Shown here: one piece after another, positions 1 through 11,534 of the stretch
Layout of the letters: each line of letters opens with the position of its first letter
Numbering within the stretch: the stretch's first letter is position 1
NCBI GenBank assembly: GCA_032622095.1
Contig: CP136069.1
Coordinates: forward strand, 83,350,958 to 83,414,957
Length of the DNA: 64,000 bases
DNA from: Siphonodentalium dalli
Lineage: Eukaryota > Mollusca > Scaphopoda > Gadilida > Siphonodentaliidae
Direction: 5' to 3'
Program-made: the position numbers and the translations under genes
The notes under the pieces: model-generated
Seen by the model: the letters and a program-made list of their open reading frames with translations, nothing else
Databases searched by the model: none
What the model was told of the DNA's origin: nothing

Positions 1-635
1 CATGGAAGTGATTCACAGATATAGTGTGATGCTCTTCCTGCCAGTGACATCTCTTGACCTATATATGCAGAAGTTAGTCTTTGCTGCACTTCACTTTGAA
101 ACAACGGGATGCAATTTAAATAAAACAATACCCTTTCTGCTGCACGACAGATTGCGCCTTGCTTTGAATATACCATTTGTAGGATTTAACATATTCATTG
201 TTCTTGAGGTATGTAAATGCAAAGTTGATAAAAAGATATAAAAGGAATAGTCTTCACTTGTCTGAGGTCTTCTTTCTGTAATATTTGGGCTTTATATTTA
301 AGGAGTTTCCATGGCTATGTCAGGGGTTGGAAAGTTTAGATAGACCTGCACTGTAACACAGAAAACTACTTTTTTGTTAAGCTAGTAAACACATGAAGGA
401 ATCTATGATATATGTATATGAAGACCACATAAAGTATATTATATGTCAAAAAGATGACTTTAATCATAGTTTTAGAAGGGAAATTTTGGGAATAGCGTTC
501 TCAGCAAGTATTACAAATTGAGTGGAAATGAATAACTGCCATAAAAAGTACATGATTTGAACTAGTAAAAGGCTCAAATGGCAATTTAATAGAGTTCAAT
601 AATGTTTCAAGAATCTCAATATTATGTTAGGTATG
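1..635. other. unassigned AT-rich sequence
   Basis: No splice-bounded exon, repeat family or RNA gene was recognised here. Short open frames occur but show no family resemblance. Confidence 0.4.
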
Positions 636-801
636 TGCTAGAATGACTAAGTAATCGACTCCTTAACCACATCAGAATTATGGGTAACTCTTCAGGATTT
701 AGTCGGAAATATGGCTTGTTGACATTCATCAGAAAGCTCTCGGGAAGTTACCCATAATTCTGATGTGGTTAAGGAGTCAATTACTTAGAGCATTACTGTA
801 C
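636..801. repeat. family A MITE (copy 1, both arms)
   Basis: Palindromic element whose arms start near GTACAGTAATGCYCTAA and run into AATCGACTCCTTAACCACA. The interior has the family hallmarks TTCAGGATTTAGTCGGAAA and ATGGCTTGTTG. In this copy both arms are present, with GACTAAGTAATCGACTCC on the left and its complement at 771-799. Many further copies are listed below. Confidence 0.85.
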
Positions 802-1726
802 ATCCAGGAACTAGCCCAATGTTGGTATGCAGGTCAGTCCTGTCAAGCTGTGAGCATATGACTAAAAAGTGAGGCTAAAATTCATCTCAGCCCAAAGGTT
901 TATATCAATTCTTGCAAAATGGATGTTCACAATTTTCTAGCACTCACCTGAAACACTGTGGAGGATCTACTCCTCGAATTCTCATTCCGCCCGAGCAAAA
1001 TTCTGATTCAGAGTGGTATATGATCCGATTTTTCACGACCATGTTTACTAATTTATGTATATCGAGGGAGCAACTCATGAGATGATACATTTAAATGATA
1101 GAACTTGTTTCTGGGGTATTTTACTCTTCACTTACTTATTCTTTAGTCCCATATCTATCACGCTGAACCAAATTACAAGGGTTTGCTCACTCAAATCCAC
1201 ACACAGAGAAGAAAAGTATTGTGTACAAATGTGAATTTCGAAGCGAAAGAGATAATGTTTTGTAGAACAAATTGCTTATGTGTATCCGCAAACAACTCAT
1301 CGTTACTTTAAAAATACAGTTGATCAAATATTCAAAATACGCTATTTTAACTTGACATAATGCCTTCAAAGTAATACTACCATACGTTCCGATTCTGTTT
1401 TCGGAGTGTTCCGATTCACGACACGCACATTTTCAGCGTTCGGATTCCTGACATGGATAAATGTTTACCGTAATCAAGGTAATTGCTTCATTTTGCTGGC
1501 TTCACGACCATTCTACTTGACGGTAAATTGTCCTATAATGATTGACTATTAAAGTACAACGAATTAGTATCTTATACTACAACAGATCTTCAACGTCAAT
1601 GGTGTTGATTTTGATGCGATGTCTTTATATTTTCCTATAATATCTTGAGGTACTTTATTAAAAACACCAAACATACATGTACATGTATGTGGGAATCCAA
1701 ATTGACATTTAATAAAAAATTGAGCT

Positions 1727-2150
1727 TAAAGGTGCTCAATCCGATTCGATGGTCCCCATATTATCAGATTCCAAAAACAACAACGGTTTTTTTTAAATGC
1801 TGCTCCAGTTATCAGAATCGATTAATTGGCCAAAAATAATGCTAACCAGTCAACTACAGTACAAAACTGCCCAAAACCTGTTATTTATCAACATTTTGTT
1901 CAATGAATTTTTGCGGGTTTGTCAATTATTTGACACAAGAAGCCACTTGATTTCAGAGATATCCATCTTCATCTGCAATTTGGTCCGAGACCGTCTTCTC
2001 GTCGAACTTTTACAGGGCTACTAAAAATGATCGGTGGTGAAAAATAATAGATTCCAAAAATCACTCTGAACTTTGGTGAGTGTGTTCCTCGATTCTTATC
2101 AAATATTTGACCACTGAAGCCAAGGAAATAGTAATTTACGATCGTTAATT
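1727..2150. repeat. degenerate family F-related segment
   Basis: Starts AAAGGTGCTCAATCCGATTC and contains GAAAAATAATAGATTCCAAAA and CAAATATTTGACC, all recognisable in the intact family F copies at 36449-36925 and 59193-59680. Strongly diverged, and it lies inside the 954-3758 element. Confidence 0.55.
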
Positions 2151-2159
2151 CGGATTATG

Positions 2160-2612
2160 CATCTTTAAGCGCAATAAGGAATCTCTAATTGCACTTAAGC
2201 GCAATAATGAATATTTTATTGCATTCAAGCGCAAAAAGGAATATCTAAGAGCTAATTGGGCTTAAGTGGAATTAAAAATTAATCTTCCTTATTGCCCTCA
2301 AACACAATTAGCCACATTACATAACCACCCTGTAATTCAAATGGTGTAGTCCATAGTGCAATGGGTGCACCTGGTGACTGTCCTTAAGCGCAATAATGAA
2401 TCTCTAATTGCGCTTAAGCGCAATACGGGAAAATCTAATCGAGCTTAACCACAATAAGAAAAGATCATATTGCGCTTAAGCGCAATAAGGAATATATCAT
2501 TGCGTTTAAGCGGAATAACGAATATTCTTATTGCGCTTAAGCACAATTAGTGATTCCTTATTGTGCATAAGCTTAATTCCTTATTGCACTTAAGCTTAAT
2601 TATTTATTAAAT
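2160..2612. repeat. cluster of TTGCGCTTAAGCGCAA palindromes
   Basis: About ten variants of the palindrome ATTGCGCTTAAGCGCAAT occur irregularly, for example near 2164, 2193, 2223, 2381, 2407, 2468, 2500, 2531, 2561 and 2584. They are separated by spacers of the type AAGGAATCTCT. Each unit is itself a short dyad. Spacing is not constant, so it is not a simple satellite. Confidence 0.8.
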
Positions 2613-3836
2613 GACATTTAGGCTTCCAATACATGTACATTATATGCTCAAGATAATGTGCGCATGTAACATTAGTCAGTAGAGGTACTATACTACTTTA
2701 ATCTACAACATTTTAGTAACTGTGTTGGGAATATGTCGGGGTTATTTGTTTTTCGTATTAGCCTTCATTGCATTGCTATTGATGACGTAAATCATCTATA
2801 CTTTTAAGATGGTGATTGGCCCATACTGATCTCTGATGGGAATGCACGTTACATAGCGATATCGAGCTTCAGGTAGGGTTTTATCTATGAGCAAGAGACG
2901 AGTCATTCAGTTGGCGATCAGCTGATTCGTTTTCATCTACAATTAATTTGTCAAAACAGTCTGACAGCAATAATTGTAAATCGAAATCACGAAACCACAT
3001 ATAATAAAAAGGAAACCTACGGCTTTTGACTGAACACATTATATCAAGCCGCTCGTGGAAAATCGGTATTTGCTTGTACCCGATCATGATAATTCTTGTT
3101 TTAAGTCAAAAGCCATATAGTTATCCTCTCGTATCATCGTTGATTATTTGCCCTGCTAATCGATATATATATACGTCGCTCGGCACAATTTCAAAGTAAA
3201 ATGTGAGACTTCCGATGCGAAACTGACGTAGGAAACTTTTCAATAACGAATACTGTTTATATCAGGAAAATGAAGACATTGAAAACATTTCATATCATTA
3301 TCTGAAAATGTACTGCATAAAGAGTCTGAATGCATGCCCCTTTAATACTCTCGTCATCATTTTGAAGACAAAAGCTAAGGGCTGTCCCATGGAGACGTCT
3401 ATCGATAGAAAACTGGACATTTCTATAGTTGAAATCTAAATAGCATTGCTCGGGCGACAATTGAACTTACTCGGGCGATAACGGAACATGCAGGGAGGGA
3501 ATCGGAGCGAAAACATAAATCACCGGTTACAGCATTTTGCTGGGCTTTTTTGGCAACAAAATGGTCGGGGAACATGTCCCGGTTGAAGCTAGAGGTAAAA
3601 ATTACATAATATGTTATTAAACGTAACTTATATCTGTCTTTATACGTTTTTCTGTCGGTAAATTTGAAAATTGCTCGGTCGACAATCGGAAAAACTCACA
3701 ACGGAATCGGACTTTGCTCGGGCGGAATAATAAATCGAGGAGCATATCATCCACAGTGCTGAAATAAGGTTGAGATTCTTAAAGCAGTATTGAACTCAAT
3801 TAAATTAAATGTGCCTATGTAATTAATTAATCAATT

Positions 3837-4140
3837 TAATCAATTATTAATGCCCCTTTAATACAATTTGAGGTAACCATCACCTATCTCATGATAGTCC
3901 TCAGGTCAAGTGACAACTGTGTACCAATTTTCAGCTCCCATAGTCCAACTGTTTGGTCACTATGATTAATTATTTTAATTAATTGTTAGGGCCATTTAAG
4001 ACATCTGAGATCAATGTGGATTATCTAATAACACTCCCTCAGGTCAAATTACCACGGCACCCCTTTATACCAATTTTCAGCCCCTATATAGGCTTAAACT
4101 ATTTTGTCAGTAATAGCCAGACAGACAAACAAACAAACAA
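3837..4140. repeat. degenerate two-unit tandem repeat
   Basis: Two related units of ~150 bp share TCAGGTCAA, ACCAATTTTCAGC and a following AATTAATT-rich stretch. The segment ends in a (CAAA)n run near 4125-4140. It resembles a decayed version of the tandem-core elements elsewhere in the window. Confidence 0.5.
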
Positions 4141-4318
4141 CATTGAGATATGATGTCATTATGACATCATTCAGAATTCAGACCCTGCCCGTGTTACCTG
4201 GAGAGTGAACATGCCTGTCCATGGCAAATTTCATCATAATCGGTACAGAAATGTGGATGCCTATAAGGAACGTACAGAGAAAGAGCCACACACATTCGCA
4301 TTTTAAATGTATACAGTG

Positions 4319-4428
4319 TCGAGAGCTTTCCTATGAATGGCAACAAGCCATATTTCCGACTAAATCCTGAAAAATTACCCATAATTCTGCTGTGGTTAAG
4401 GAGTCGATTACTTTGAGCATTACTGTAT
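4319..4428. repeat. family A MITE, right half only
   Basis: Contains GAGAGCTTTCCTATGAATGG, GACTAAATCCTGAAAAATTA and the terminal GGAGTCGATTACTTTGAGCA. The left arm is absent. Confidence 0.8.
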
Positions 4429-4503
4429 ATTAGATATACCTGAATATACGCTAGTTCATGATGTTTGTTCTGATGTTTTATGACACCAAATATTGGTATA
4501 TTT

Positions 4504-4650
4504 AAGAAATAAATACACGGTGTAGAGGTGTGTATGGTCAAGTTGTACCACAAAAAACTGATTGTAGGACGACGCGTAGCGGAGTCCTACAATCAGTTTT
4601 TTGTGGTACAACTTGACCATACACACCGATACACCGTGTATTTATTTCTT
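4504..4650. repeat. near-perfect 147-bp hairpin
   Basis: The left arm (from AAGAAATAAATACACGGTGT) and the right arm (ending ACACCGTGTATTTATTTCTT) are nearly exact complements over about 65 bp. A loop of roughly 15 bases lies around 4571-4586. One or two bases differ between arms. The inner core TTGTAGGAC is similar to the terminus of the adjacent 4651-5517 element. Confidence 0.85.
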
Positions 4651-5517
4651 TTGTAATACGACTGAAAGTTTATGGTCACAATTTGACTGAATAGTCAACG
4701 AAATACTGCGCTTTTTCGGTCTCAGGTGAGAAAACATTTCGTGGTGTAATTCGTATTGAGCGTACTCGATTTCTTTGCATGGAGTACTCTGGTAATGTCT
4801 TGTCTTGTTATGAAATTCCCCCGTTGACTTTTCGAGGCACCTCTTCTAGAAATAATCGTTGTGATTGGCTAAAAAACGATGTGTTTTCAGCGGCGCCCGT
4901 GCGTTTCATTTAAATTGTACAGGAAATACGATTGCCGTCATTTCAGTTTTGAACGTTGTTGGGACATGAATATGATCATCTAAGCGATCTAAGTGATCTA
5001 GTTTACTAAACTAATCTTATTCCCCTTCTGTACTGGTGAACACAGGCTTTCATTTTCAACTTGATTCCGAAATATCGAATATGATCGAGATTCGAATCGA
5101 CGAATGCACAGCCCGGCCCCATGGAATGGATTTATTTTGTCATTTAATATACTTATTAAGTAACTTTCTTTGGTCGTAACATATATCAATATAACATAAC
5201 ATCATTTGGACCATATTCATTGGCAACCAAACTGGTTTCAAGCGACAAATCGCTAGAAAATTCGCAAGATTGTCAAGATGTAGCAAAATTTAAAGGGTTA
5301 CGGGTGCGGGTGTACTCCGTTGATGCCCCGTTTGCGCGGAGTTAGAAAAGACGGGAAAAGTCGCATGCGGCGATTTGAATAAACCGATTTTTTTCGTGGT
5401 ACAATTGGAAAAAGTAGAATTGTACCACAAAACTGGAACGAGATAGCCATGGTAACTCGGGCCACTGGCCAATCAGGACATGGCTTTTAAGCATAGTTAG
5501 GCAGGGTCGTATTACAA
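4651..5517. mobile_element. possible ~0.87-kb DNA element with short TIRs
   Basis: TTGTAATACGAC at 4651-4662 has its exact complement GTCGTATTACAA at 5506-5517. Near the right end is an internal hairpin (about 5396-5433, GGTACAATT and AATTGTACC). No target duplication was found and no protein is readable, so the boundaries rest on the 12-bp inverted ends alone. Confidence 0.45.
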
Positions 5518-5566
5518 ACAGTAATAAACTTAATATCTGACAATGCAAACAACCAATAGATAAAAT

Positions 5567-5730
5567 AATTTAGTCGGAAATATGGCTTGTTGCCATTCAT
5601 CAGAAATCTCTCGAGCGCTTTCCGTCAGTTTCGTATGAATGGCAACAAGACATATTTCTGACTAAATCCTGAAAAATTACCCATAATTCTGCTGGGTAAG
5701 GAGTCGATTATTTAGGGCATTACTGCACCT
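5567..5730. repeat. family A MITE, left terminus missing
   Basis: Internal left part (TTAGTCGGAAATATGGCTTG) followed by the full right arm ending GATTATTTAGGGCATTACTG. The outer left arm has been lost. Confidence 0.8.
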
Positions 5731-5765
5731 ACTTGTCAATGAGTATTTAGAATAGAAAGGGTTAA

Positions 5766-6102
5766 TTAACCTCTTTGCTGCTAAATGACGTAATGATGTT
5801 GTGTGTTGAGCTGTTAACATTATTGCCATTTTCCAGTGGAAAAATATAATGGGATTATCACAAGAACCATAAACCTGACTCAGTTGAAAGGCTATTATCG
5901 TCCAGAATCATCGAACATCATACATTGTTTGAAACTTCAAGATACAGTTATTCCGATGGACCAATCTATGAGTTCCAGTTTTGAATAATGGCCTACTGCT
6001 AGTGTGCTGAAGTAGGTCTGCAGGTACTTCGGACCATATAGCACACGATGTGCACTTTTACTTCTGTAATAGTTATGGACGTCATAGCAGCGAACAGGTT
6101 AA
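5766..6102. mobile_element. TTAA-flanked MITE (family N)
   Basis: TTAACCTCTTTGCTGCTAAA on the left matches the complement of the right end (CAGCGAACAGGTTAA). Both ends carry TTAA and a TGACGT block. Its left TTAA directly abuts another TTAA (5762-5765) ending a family K right terminus. The size and TTAA target suggest a piggyBac-type non-autonomous element. Confidence 0.65.
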
Positions 6103-6299
6103 AAATAATATTATGTCAGTGTCGGCCAACCACAAATCACAGCAAACCTGATCAGACCCAGTCAGAAGATAGCTGAGTGGAATTTGTGGTTGACGGAAAT
6201 CGATATAGGCCCTAATGTTTTTGAAAATAATGGGATTCCCTCTCTTCAGACAAATATCATTTAGCTGGCAAGATTTCGTACCAATTTCTATCAAACTTA

Positions 6300-6660
6300 T
6301 ATTCTGCCAAATCCATGATGCAAGGAATCTAATATGTGGTTCAAACTTGCCATATCTGTGTCGTCAAAGTCAGGGATGGTACTTGAGGAGGGTCACCAAA
6401 ATTGATAACTTTTTCAAAGATATATATAGATCACTGCATGGGGATATAATTGTGTGCTTTATATTTGCCAAAGTGGTGCCGTCCGAGTCGGGGATGGGGT
6501 CAGGTGAGGCACTAAAACTGACAAAACAAATTTTGTTGCGGATTCTTACAAACTCATATATGGGCATCCCCATGACACATGGAATCTAATGGTGTGGTTC
6601 AAAGTTACCGAAGTGGCATCGTTGGAGTCAGGGATTGGATGTCATTGTCGGGCACAAACA
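6300..6660. repeat. degenerate tandem repeat
   Basis: Three weakly similar blocks around 6370, 6489 and 6629 share a GTC(A/G)GGGAT core, and two share AAGGAATCTAAT or TGGAATCTAATG with GTGGTTCAAA. Open frames crossing it on both strands have no family resemblance, so I read it as repeat DNA. Confidence 0.4.
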
Positions 6661-7497
6661 AGTTAGGGATGAGGATTAATCTTTGGTATTGAAAAATAAT
6701 GCAGAATCATTCAGCCGATTTGCATTTAAATATGTTAACCCATCAAATAAAAACATATCAAAATAACTGTTTCAACCTAGAAAACACCATTGACCCACAT
6801 GCGGTTATAACAAGCAAATTAACTGATTGGCTACAATGCCACATTCAAATGATTATGTAACTAGGCAGGCTTGACAGCAAGGTTGAATAGAATGGGTGCG
6901 AAACATCGGTGATATATCAGCACGTGAAACACATGAGTACATGAATGACCTTTGCATTGGCAATTGACACCTGGATGTCTCTTTTTGAGTCCCTCAGCAC
7001 TGACTCAGGGTTCATAACTGACATCCAGGTACATGTATCAAATCCCCATTTACCCCACAATGTTGTCAGAGATAGATAACTTACAGTTACACTGCAACTG
7101 TTGATCCCACCGAACTGTATGGTGGTACAAATGTCTTGCTACAGTGAAATCCACTTTAGATAACAGTGTTGAGGAGGATAAGGCCAGAGGTCGAGTGGTG
7201 AGCAATATGAATTAATTTACATCAAATATGTCTAGAGTGGAAGGATCTTTTTTATTTAATGATAAATAGTGACCTTTTAAACCATTATCTCCCAGTGATA
7301 ACCTTGCGGATCATTTTCAGTTTATCATCATGTCAATGACATAACAACCTGTTAGAGATATGGCACAGAACTACCATCTGCATGATTTCGGAGAAAAACT
7401 GTGTAATTTTTTTATGGTCGTGTTGTATCATATACCAGGATAATGTAACAGTGAACAAGAATCATATCCGAGATGCGGGGTCGAGTTGCGGGTAGCT
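6661..7497. other. unassigned sequence
   Basis: No exon, RNA or repeat family recognised. Confidence 0.35.
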
Positions 7498-7779
7498 ACA
7501 GTAATGCCTTAAATAATCAACTGTTAACCACAGCAGAATTATGGGTAACTTTTCAGGATTTAGTCGGAAATATGGCTTGTTGCCATTCATTGGACAGCTC
7601 ATGATGATGTCGTGTTTGCAATTATCATCAGGCTATTAAAGAGAATGGATTTTTTCTTGCAATGAGCTGTTACAGTAATGCCCTAAATAATGGCAACAAG
7701 CCATATTTCTGATTAAATCCTGAAAGTTACCCATAATTCTGCTGTGGTTAAGGAGTTGATTATTTAGGGCATTACTGTA
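7498..7779. repeat. family A MITE, two pieces with interruption
   Basis: The left arm runs 7498-7600 from ACAGTAATGCCTTAAATAAT. A second copy-like segment, 7672-7779, starts ACAGTAATGCCCTAAATAAT and ends in the full right arm. The 70 bp between them are unrelated, so this is either an insertion or two partial copies joined. Confidence 0.8.
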
Positions 7780-8706
7780 TGGCGAATATAGGCTTGGATT
7801 GAAAATGCATTAATTGTAACTGGCTTAACTAGCATATCATTAACAACACTGTTGTGGAAGTCTGACATGCCCAATATTCGGCCTTGAGCCAACCTCGGCA
7901 AAGTGATTATGCTTATAATAACGATCAAAATTCACACAAAATTAACTAACTAAGGGCTGCAGCTCTGCCCAAAATAGGCGGACCTGGCCTGTTTTCGAAT
8001 TCGAACAAGACTTTGTTGAGCAAGTATGATATACTGCATTTACTGAATATCAACAAAATCAGTTGATATTTGTTCAAGTTATTGCGTAACTCATGTTTTA
8101 TGAAAATTCCTTTGGCAGAATTATAAGAATTGAGCAAACAAAATCGATCAGATGGTAATGCATGGACAGATAGATGGATGCATGATTGACAGACCAATAA
8201 CATCATACCACCTTTTGTTTAAAGTGACATATAAAAATAAACAAGAACAGGTTAGGGTGGAGTATCATGGGCTGTGTCCAGACTCTGCCCGATGTTGCCT
8301 TATGATGTTATGACGTCATATCCACATTATCGAACAGAAACAACATGAATGATCTTTAATTTTACCTTATCGGGATAAAGAACAACTCGTACACTTTTTA
8401 TCTTTTACCATATCGGGACAGCGAATGTGTGTATGTGTGCTTCTCTCCACATCACCCATGAAATTTGGCATGGGTATGTATTTCGGCTCTTCATTAACAT
8501 GGGATCAGCTGGTCCCAAGCCCGGAGATTTATTAAAGGTTGAGGGCAAGCAACATGCATTTCCTAATTTGATTTTACCACACTTTACCACTGCATGCAAT
8601 GCCAGGTACATCTGCCAGTACACAATAGATAATATTAAAATAATATTCATCTATTTATTGGGACACGTAGTTATTTCATAAATTTCAATCCTTTTCTAAT
8701 AAATGC
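7780..8706. other. unassigned sequence
   Basis: Nothing recognised apart from short, unconvincing open frames on both strands. Confidence 0.35.
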
Positions 8707-8840
8707 ACAGTAATGCCCTAAATAATAAACTCCTTAACCACAGTAGAATTATGGGTAATTTTTCAGGATTTAGTCGGAAATATGGCTTGTTGCCATTCAT
8801 CGGAAAGCTATCAGTGAGTTGATTATTTAGGGCATTACCA
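8707..8840. repeat. family A MITE, right arm truncated
   Basis: Full left arm from CACAGTAATGCCCTAAATAA. Only the terminal ~25 bp of the right arm (GATTATTTAGGGCATTACC) remain. Confidence 0.85.
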
Positions 8841-9667
8841 TACTTAGACCATTCCTGTGATCACCCGTATCTGTAAGTTAGACCTGCATGCATATTGATT
8901 TTAATTTATTTGTGAAGTCTATTTCACTATTAGTACAGATATGACACATCTAACTGTGTCTATACACAAATGAAATTCCGCCAGTGTTATCAAAATATGT
9001 CATATGGGTTCTACTAGCATTTTTGTTTCATTTGGAAACTGCACTACTGCAATATAATAATAAAGTTCAATGAAGCATTTGTCCAAGGCTGCGCAAATAA
9101 AAAACTCCCTGCAGATAAATATGAAAACATTTGATAGCATATTATATGTTCACATATACTAGCAACATGTGTTATTAGTTGTGTAGACAAAATATCTTCA
9201 TATTATAAGGTAAGTATTTGTCAAGGCCCCTGGTTAAATATTACACACAGGGACAGCTGAACAGTCTTTTGAGAGTTTTGTCACACTCGTTTTCCTACAA
9301 TATATAGCCAGTTGCAATAGTGACCAATATTTGAATTTTCTGACTATAAATTAATGAAATATGATTTTCAAGTCAAAAAAGCCCAACATTTTCATAATTT
9401 TGTTGGAACTTTAAAACCAGTAGCCTCAACTTTATACTAACCAAAATGTTATACCAAGTCACAATATTATAACCCAACAGTGGGATAATATTTGTTTTTC
9501 AGATGTTTAAGAAACATGACCAAAATTCATGGATCAACATGGGAGGGCTGAATTGGATATAATGGCGATGAAAACATTTCTCTGAATCAAGCTCTTCTCT
9601 GCCAACCACCCCGGCATTTCCCTGATCACCTGATCATGCATTCAAGAAAAAATGTGACCTATCCACT
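8841..9667. other. unassigned AT-rich sequence
   Basis: No supported feature seen. Confidence 0.35.
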
Positions 9668-9945
9668 TTAACCCTTTCTATATACTAAATGGATATTCCC
9701 ACTCAGTTATGACAGTGTACATTGGAATGGTCTATTATTCATCTGGAGGGGTGTTCACCTGGAGGAAATGTAAGCAGATGACAGACAGACAAAAAATAAT
9801 ATCATTGCAGAAGGAGTCATTTTCTTTGGTGGAAAATTTTCAGATATTAAATAGGTTCAACAAATGACCTTTGGTAATGGTCGTTTGTTGAACTTATTAT
9901 CTGAACATTTCCTAAACGAACTACTTATCAATGAGTCCAGATTTG
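9668..9945. repeat. family K repeat (copy 1)
   Basis: Begins TTAACCCTTTCTATATACTA. It contains GATGACAGACAGAC, a small hairpin (TTCAACAAA..TTTGTTGAA) and TTATCTGAACATTTCC followed by ATCAATGAGT. The same blocks recur at 30640-30768 and, inverted, at 56950-57110. A TTAA right end is clear only in the second copy. Confidence 0.55.
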
Positions 9946-10384
9946 ACCACTGCATGAGACCCTGCTTTCGATTGCTCTCTTGTGAGAGTCATCTGTGATA
10001 ATTCTTACATATCTGATCAAAAATTTTCTTATACTCTGCAATGATTATTCCTCAAATAATGCAAGCATTTGTTCACTCTTATAGGATTAGCTATTAAATT
10101 TTGCACAAAATGTGAATTTCATTTGGCGGTTTTGTCCATTTTGGGCCATACATTCAACAGATATGGTTTACGAGTCAATATTTAAATTTATTACGAATTT
10201 TGCATTACTTGGTGGACCTACCTCAGAAATTCAACATTTTCCGATACCGACAGCATATTGGATGCCATCTTGAATAGAGAATTTTATCCAAGGCTGATTT
10301 TGGATATATTATTCCCCACATTCCACACGACAAAATGACAACGAAAGCAGCTTACAATTTGTTCTAGGTCAAATGCACCAATGA

Positions 10385-10599
10385 CTAGGCTATATATGCA
10401 AGTCTTCCATCCGGAGCCTCCACATATAAGAGAATACATTGGCATAAAAATATTTACCTTGACCTTGTTAGCCAGTGCATTCTCTTATATATGTGAAGCT
10501 CCATATGGGGAGACTCACATTATATAAAGTGAATGCACTGGCTCAAGAACTTTAATAATGCACCAGCGCATCTCCTGTCATGAATCGCAAAAAGGTTAA
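10385..10599. mobile_element. family C MITE (copy 1)
   Basis: Family C is a TTAA-flanked element with GAGCT(G/T)CGCTGGTGCAGCA and TGGAGCTTCCTGAAATTTTG end modules. Between them are two hairpins built from CATTCTCTTATATATGCGAG and its complement. This copy has both hairpins, a degraded left end and a right end closing in GGTTAA. Confidence 0.8.
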
Positions 10600-10697
10600 C
10601 ATTCCTGTGATATCAAGTTTGCAAGTAGCAGGCCATGTAATGAGATAATCTGTTGTCTGCCCAAAATTGGGTTCTCAAATTCACATTAGCTAAGTAT

Positions 10698-10836
10698 AGT
10701 AAATGCCCTAAGTATTCGACCTCTTAACCACAGCAGAATTATGGGTAACTTTTCAGGATTTAGTCGGAATTATGGCTTGTTGCCATTCATCGGAAAGCTC
10801 TCGATGAAGAGGTCGATTACTTAGGGCATTACTGTA
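10698..10836. repeat. family A MITE
   Basis: Left arm from AGTAAATGCCCTAAGTATTC. Shortened right arm ends GATTACTTAGGGCATTACTG. Confidence 0.85.
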
Positions 10837-10843
10837 CACCTAC

Positions 10844-11214
10844 ACTCAGCTTTATAATGAGACCAAGTCTGAGTTTAATGTGCCTGTCATTTGATGAATG
10901 AGGTCCCCTGAGGGTGTATTTAGTGATGCTATCCCACACAGTGGGCTAGGATCACCAAACTAACCCTCTGGGGACCTCATTATGCATGGCCTCCACTGCT
11001 ATCAGAGACATAAACTCAGATCAAAGTTCCCAAATGGTGAATATTGTGATGTACACTCATTGGGAACCTCGATTATGTAATGTGTCATCTTCCAATTTAG
11101 GGATATAGAGAAACTAAACTAAAAAAAGAAATAGAATCTATGTGAAGTTTCTATCAAAAGTTGATAATAAAGAAAATGACAGGCACACTAAACTCAGCTT
11201 TATAATGAGACCAA
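10844..11214. mobile_element. family B foldback element with long flanking direct repeat
   Basis: The element body (about 10869-11197) has ends CTGAGTTTAATGTGCCTGTC and its complement GACAGGCACACTAAACTCAG. Inside is the family B hairpin, in which AATGAGGTCC..GAGGGTG is paired with ACCCTCTGGGGACCTCATT. A 23-bp direct repeat at 10844-10866 and 11192-11214 (core CTTTATAATGAGACCAA) flanks it. Such a duplication is unusually long for a MITE. Confidence 0.75.
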
Positions 11215-11373
11215 TTATATTCTATTGTGTAGTAATCATTTGAAGAGCTGGCACTTTGACATAGAGAAGAATGACATTTAAAATCAGTCAAAAATCACTA
11301 TTTTATTTTGGTTTTAAAGGCCCACTTAATTTTCGGACCCCCAGATCACATATTAAAAATAGAGCCATATTAT

Positions 11374-11534
11374 ACAGTAATGCCCTAAGTAATTGACTCC
11401 TTAACCACAGCGGAATTATGGGTAACTTTTCAGGATTTAGTCAGAAATATGGCTTGTATTTCCGACTAAATCCTGAAAAGTTACCCATAATTCTGCTGTG
11501 GTTAAGGAGTCGATTATTTAGGGCATTACTCTAT
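11374..11534. repeat. family A MITE, nearly perfect inverted repeat
   Basis: ACAGTAATGCCCTAAGTAAT on the left, with the complementary arm from TCCGACTAAATCCTGAAAAG to the right end. The central unique part is almost gone. Confidence 0.9.

Larger units (their letters stand above)
954..3758. mobile_element. 2.8-kb DNA transposon-like element with long TIRs and 6-bp target duplication
   Basis: The ends are inverted repeats of about 57 bp: 954-1010 begins CACTGTGGAGGATCTACTCC and 3702-3758 is its imperfect complement ending CCACAGTG. Both contain the TTGCTCGGGCGGAAT block or its complement. The direct repeat CTGAAA flanks the element at 948-953 and 3759-3764, as expected of a target duplication. 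No transposase is readable, so it is probably non-autonomous. It contains a degenerate family F segment and a cluster of TTAAGCGCAA palindromes. The CACTG terminus recalls CACTA-type elements, but a 6-bp duplication does not fit that superfamily, so I leave it unclassified. Confidence 0.75.

Noticed and set aside
6215-6589. 124-residue frame
   Set aside because: Overlaps a degenerate tandem repeat with an equally long frame on the opposite strand.
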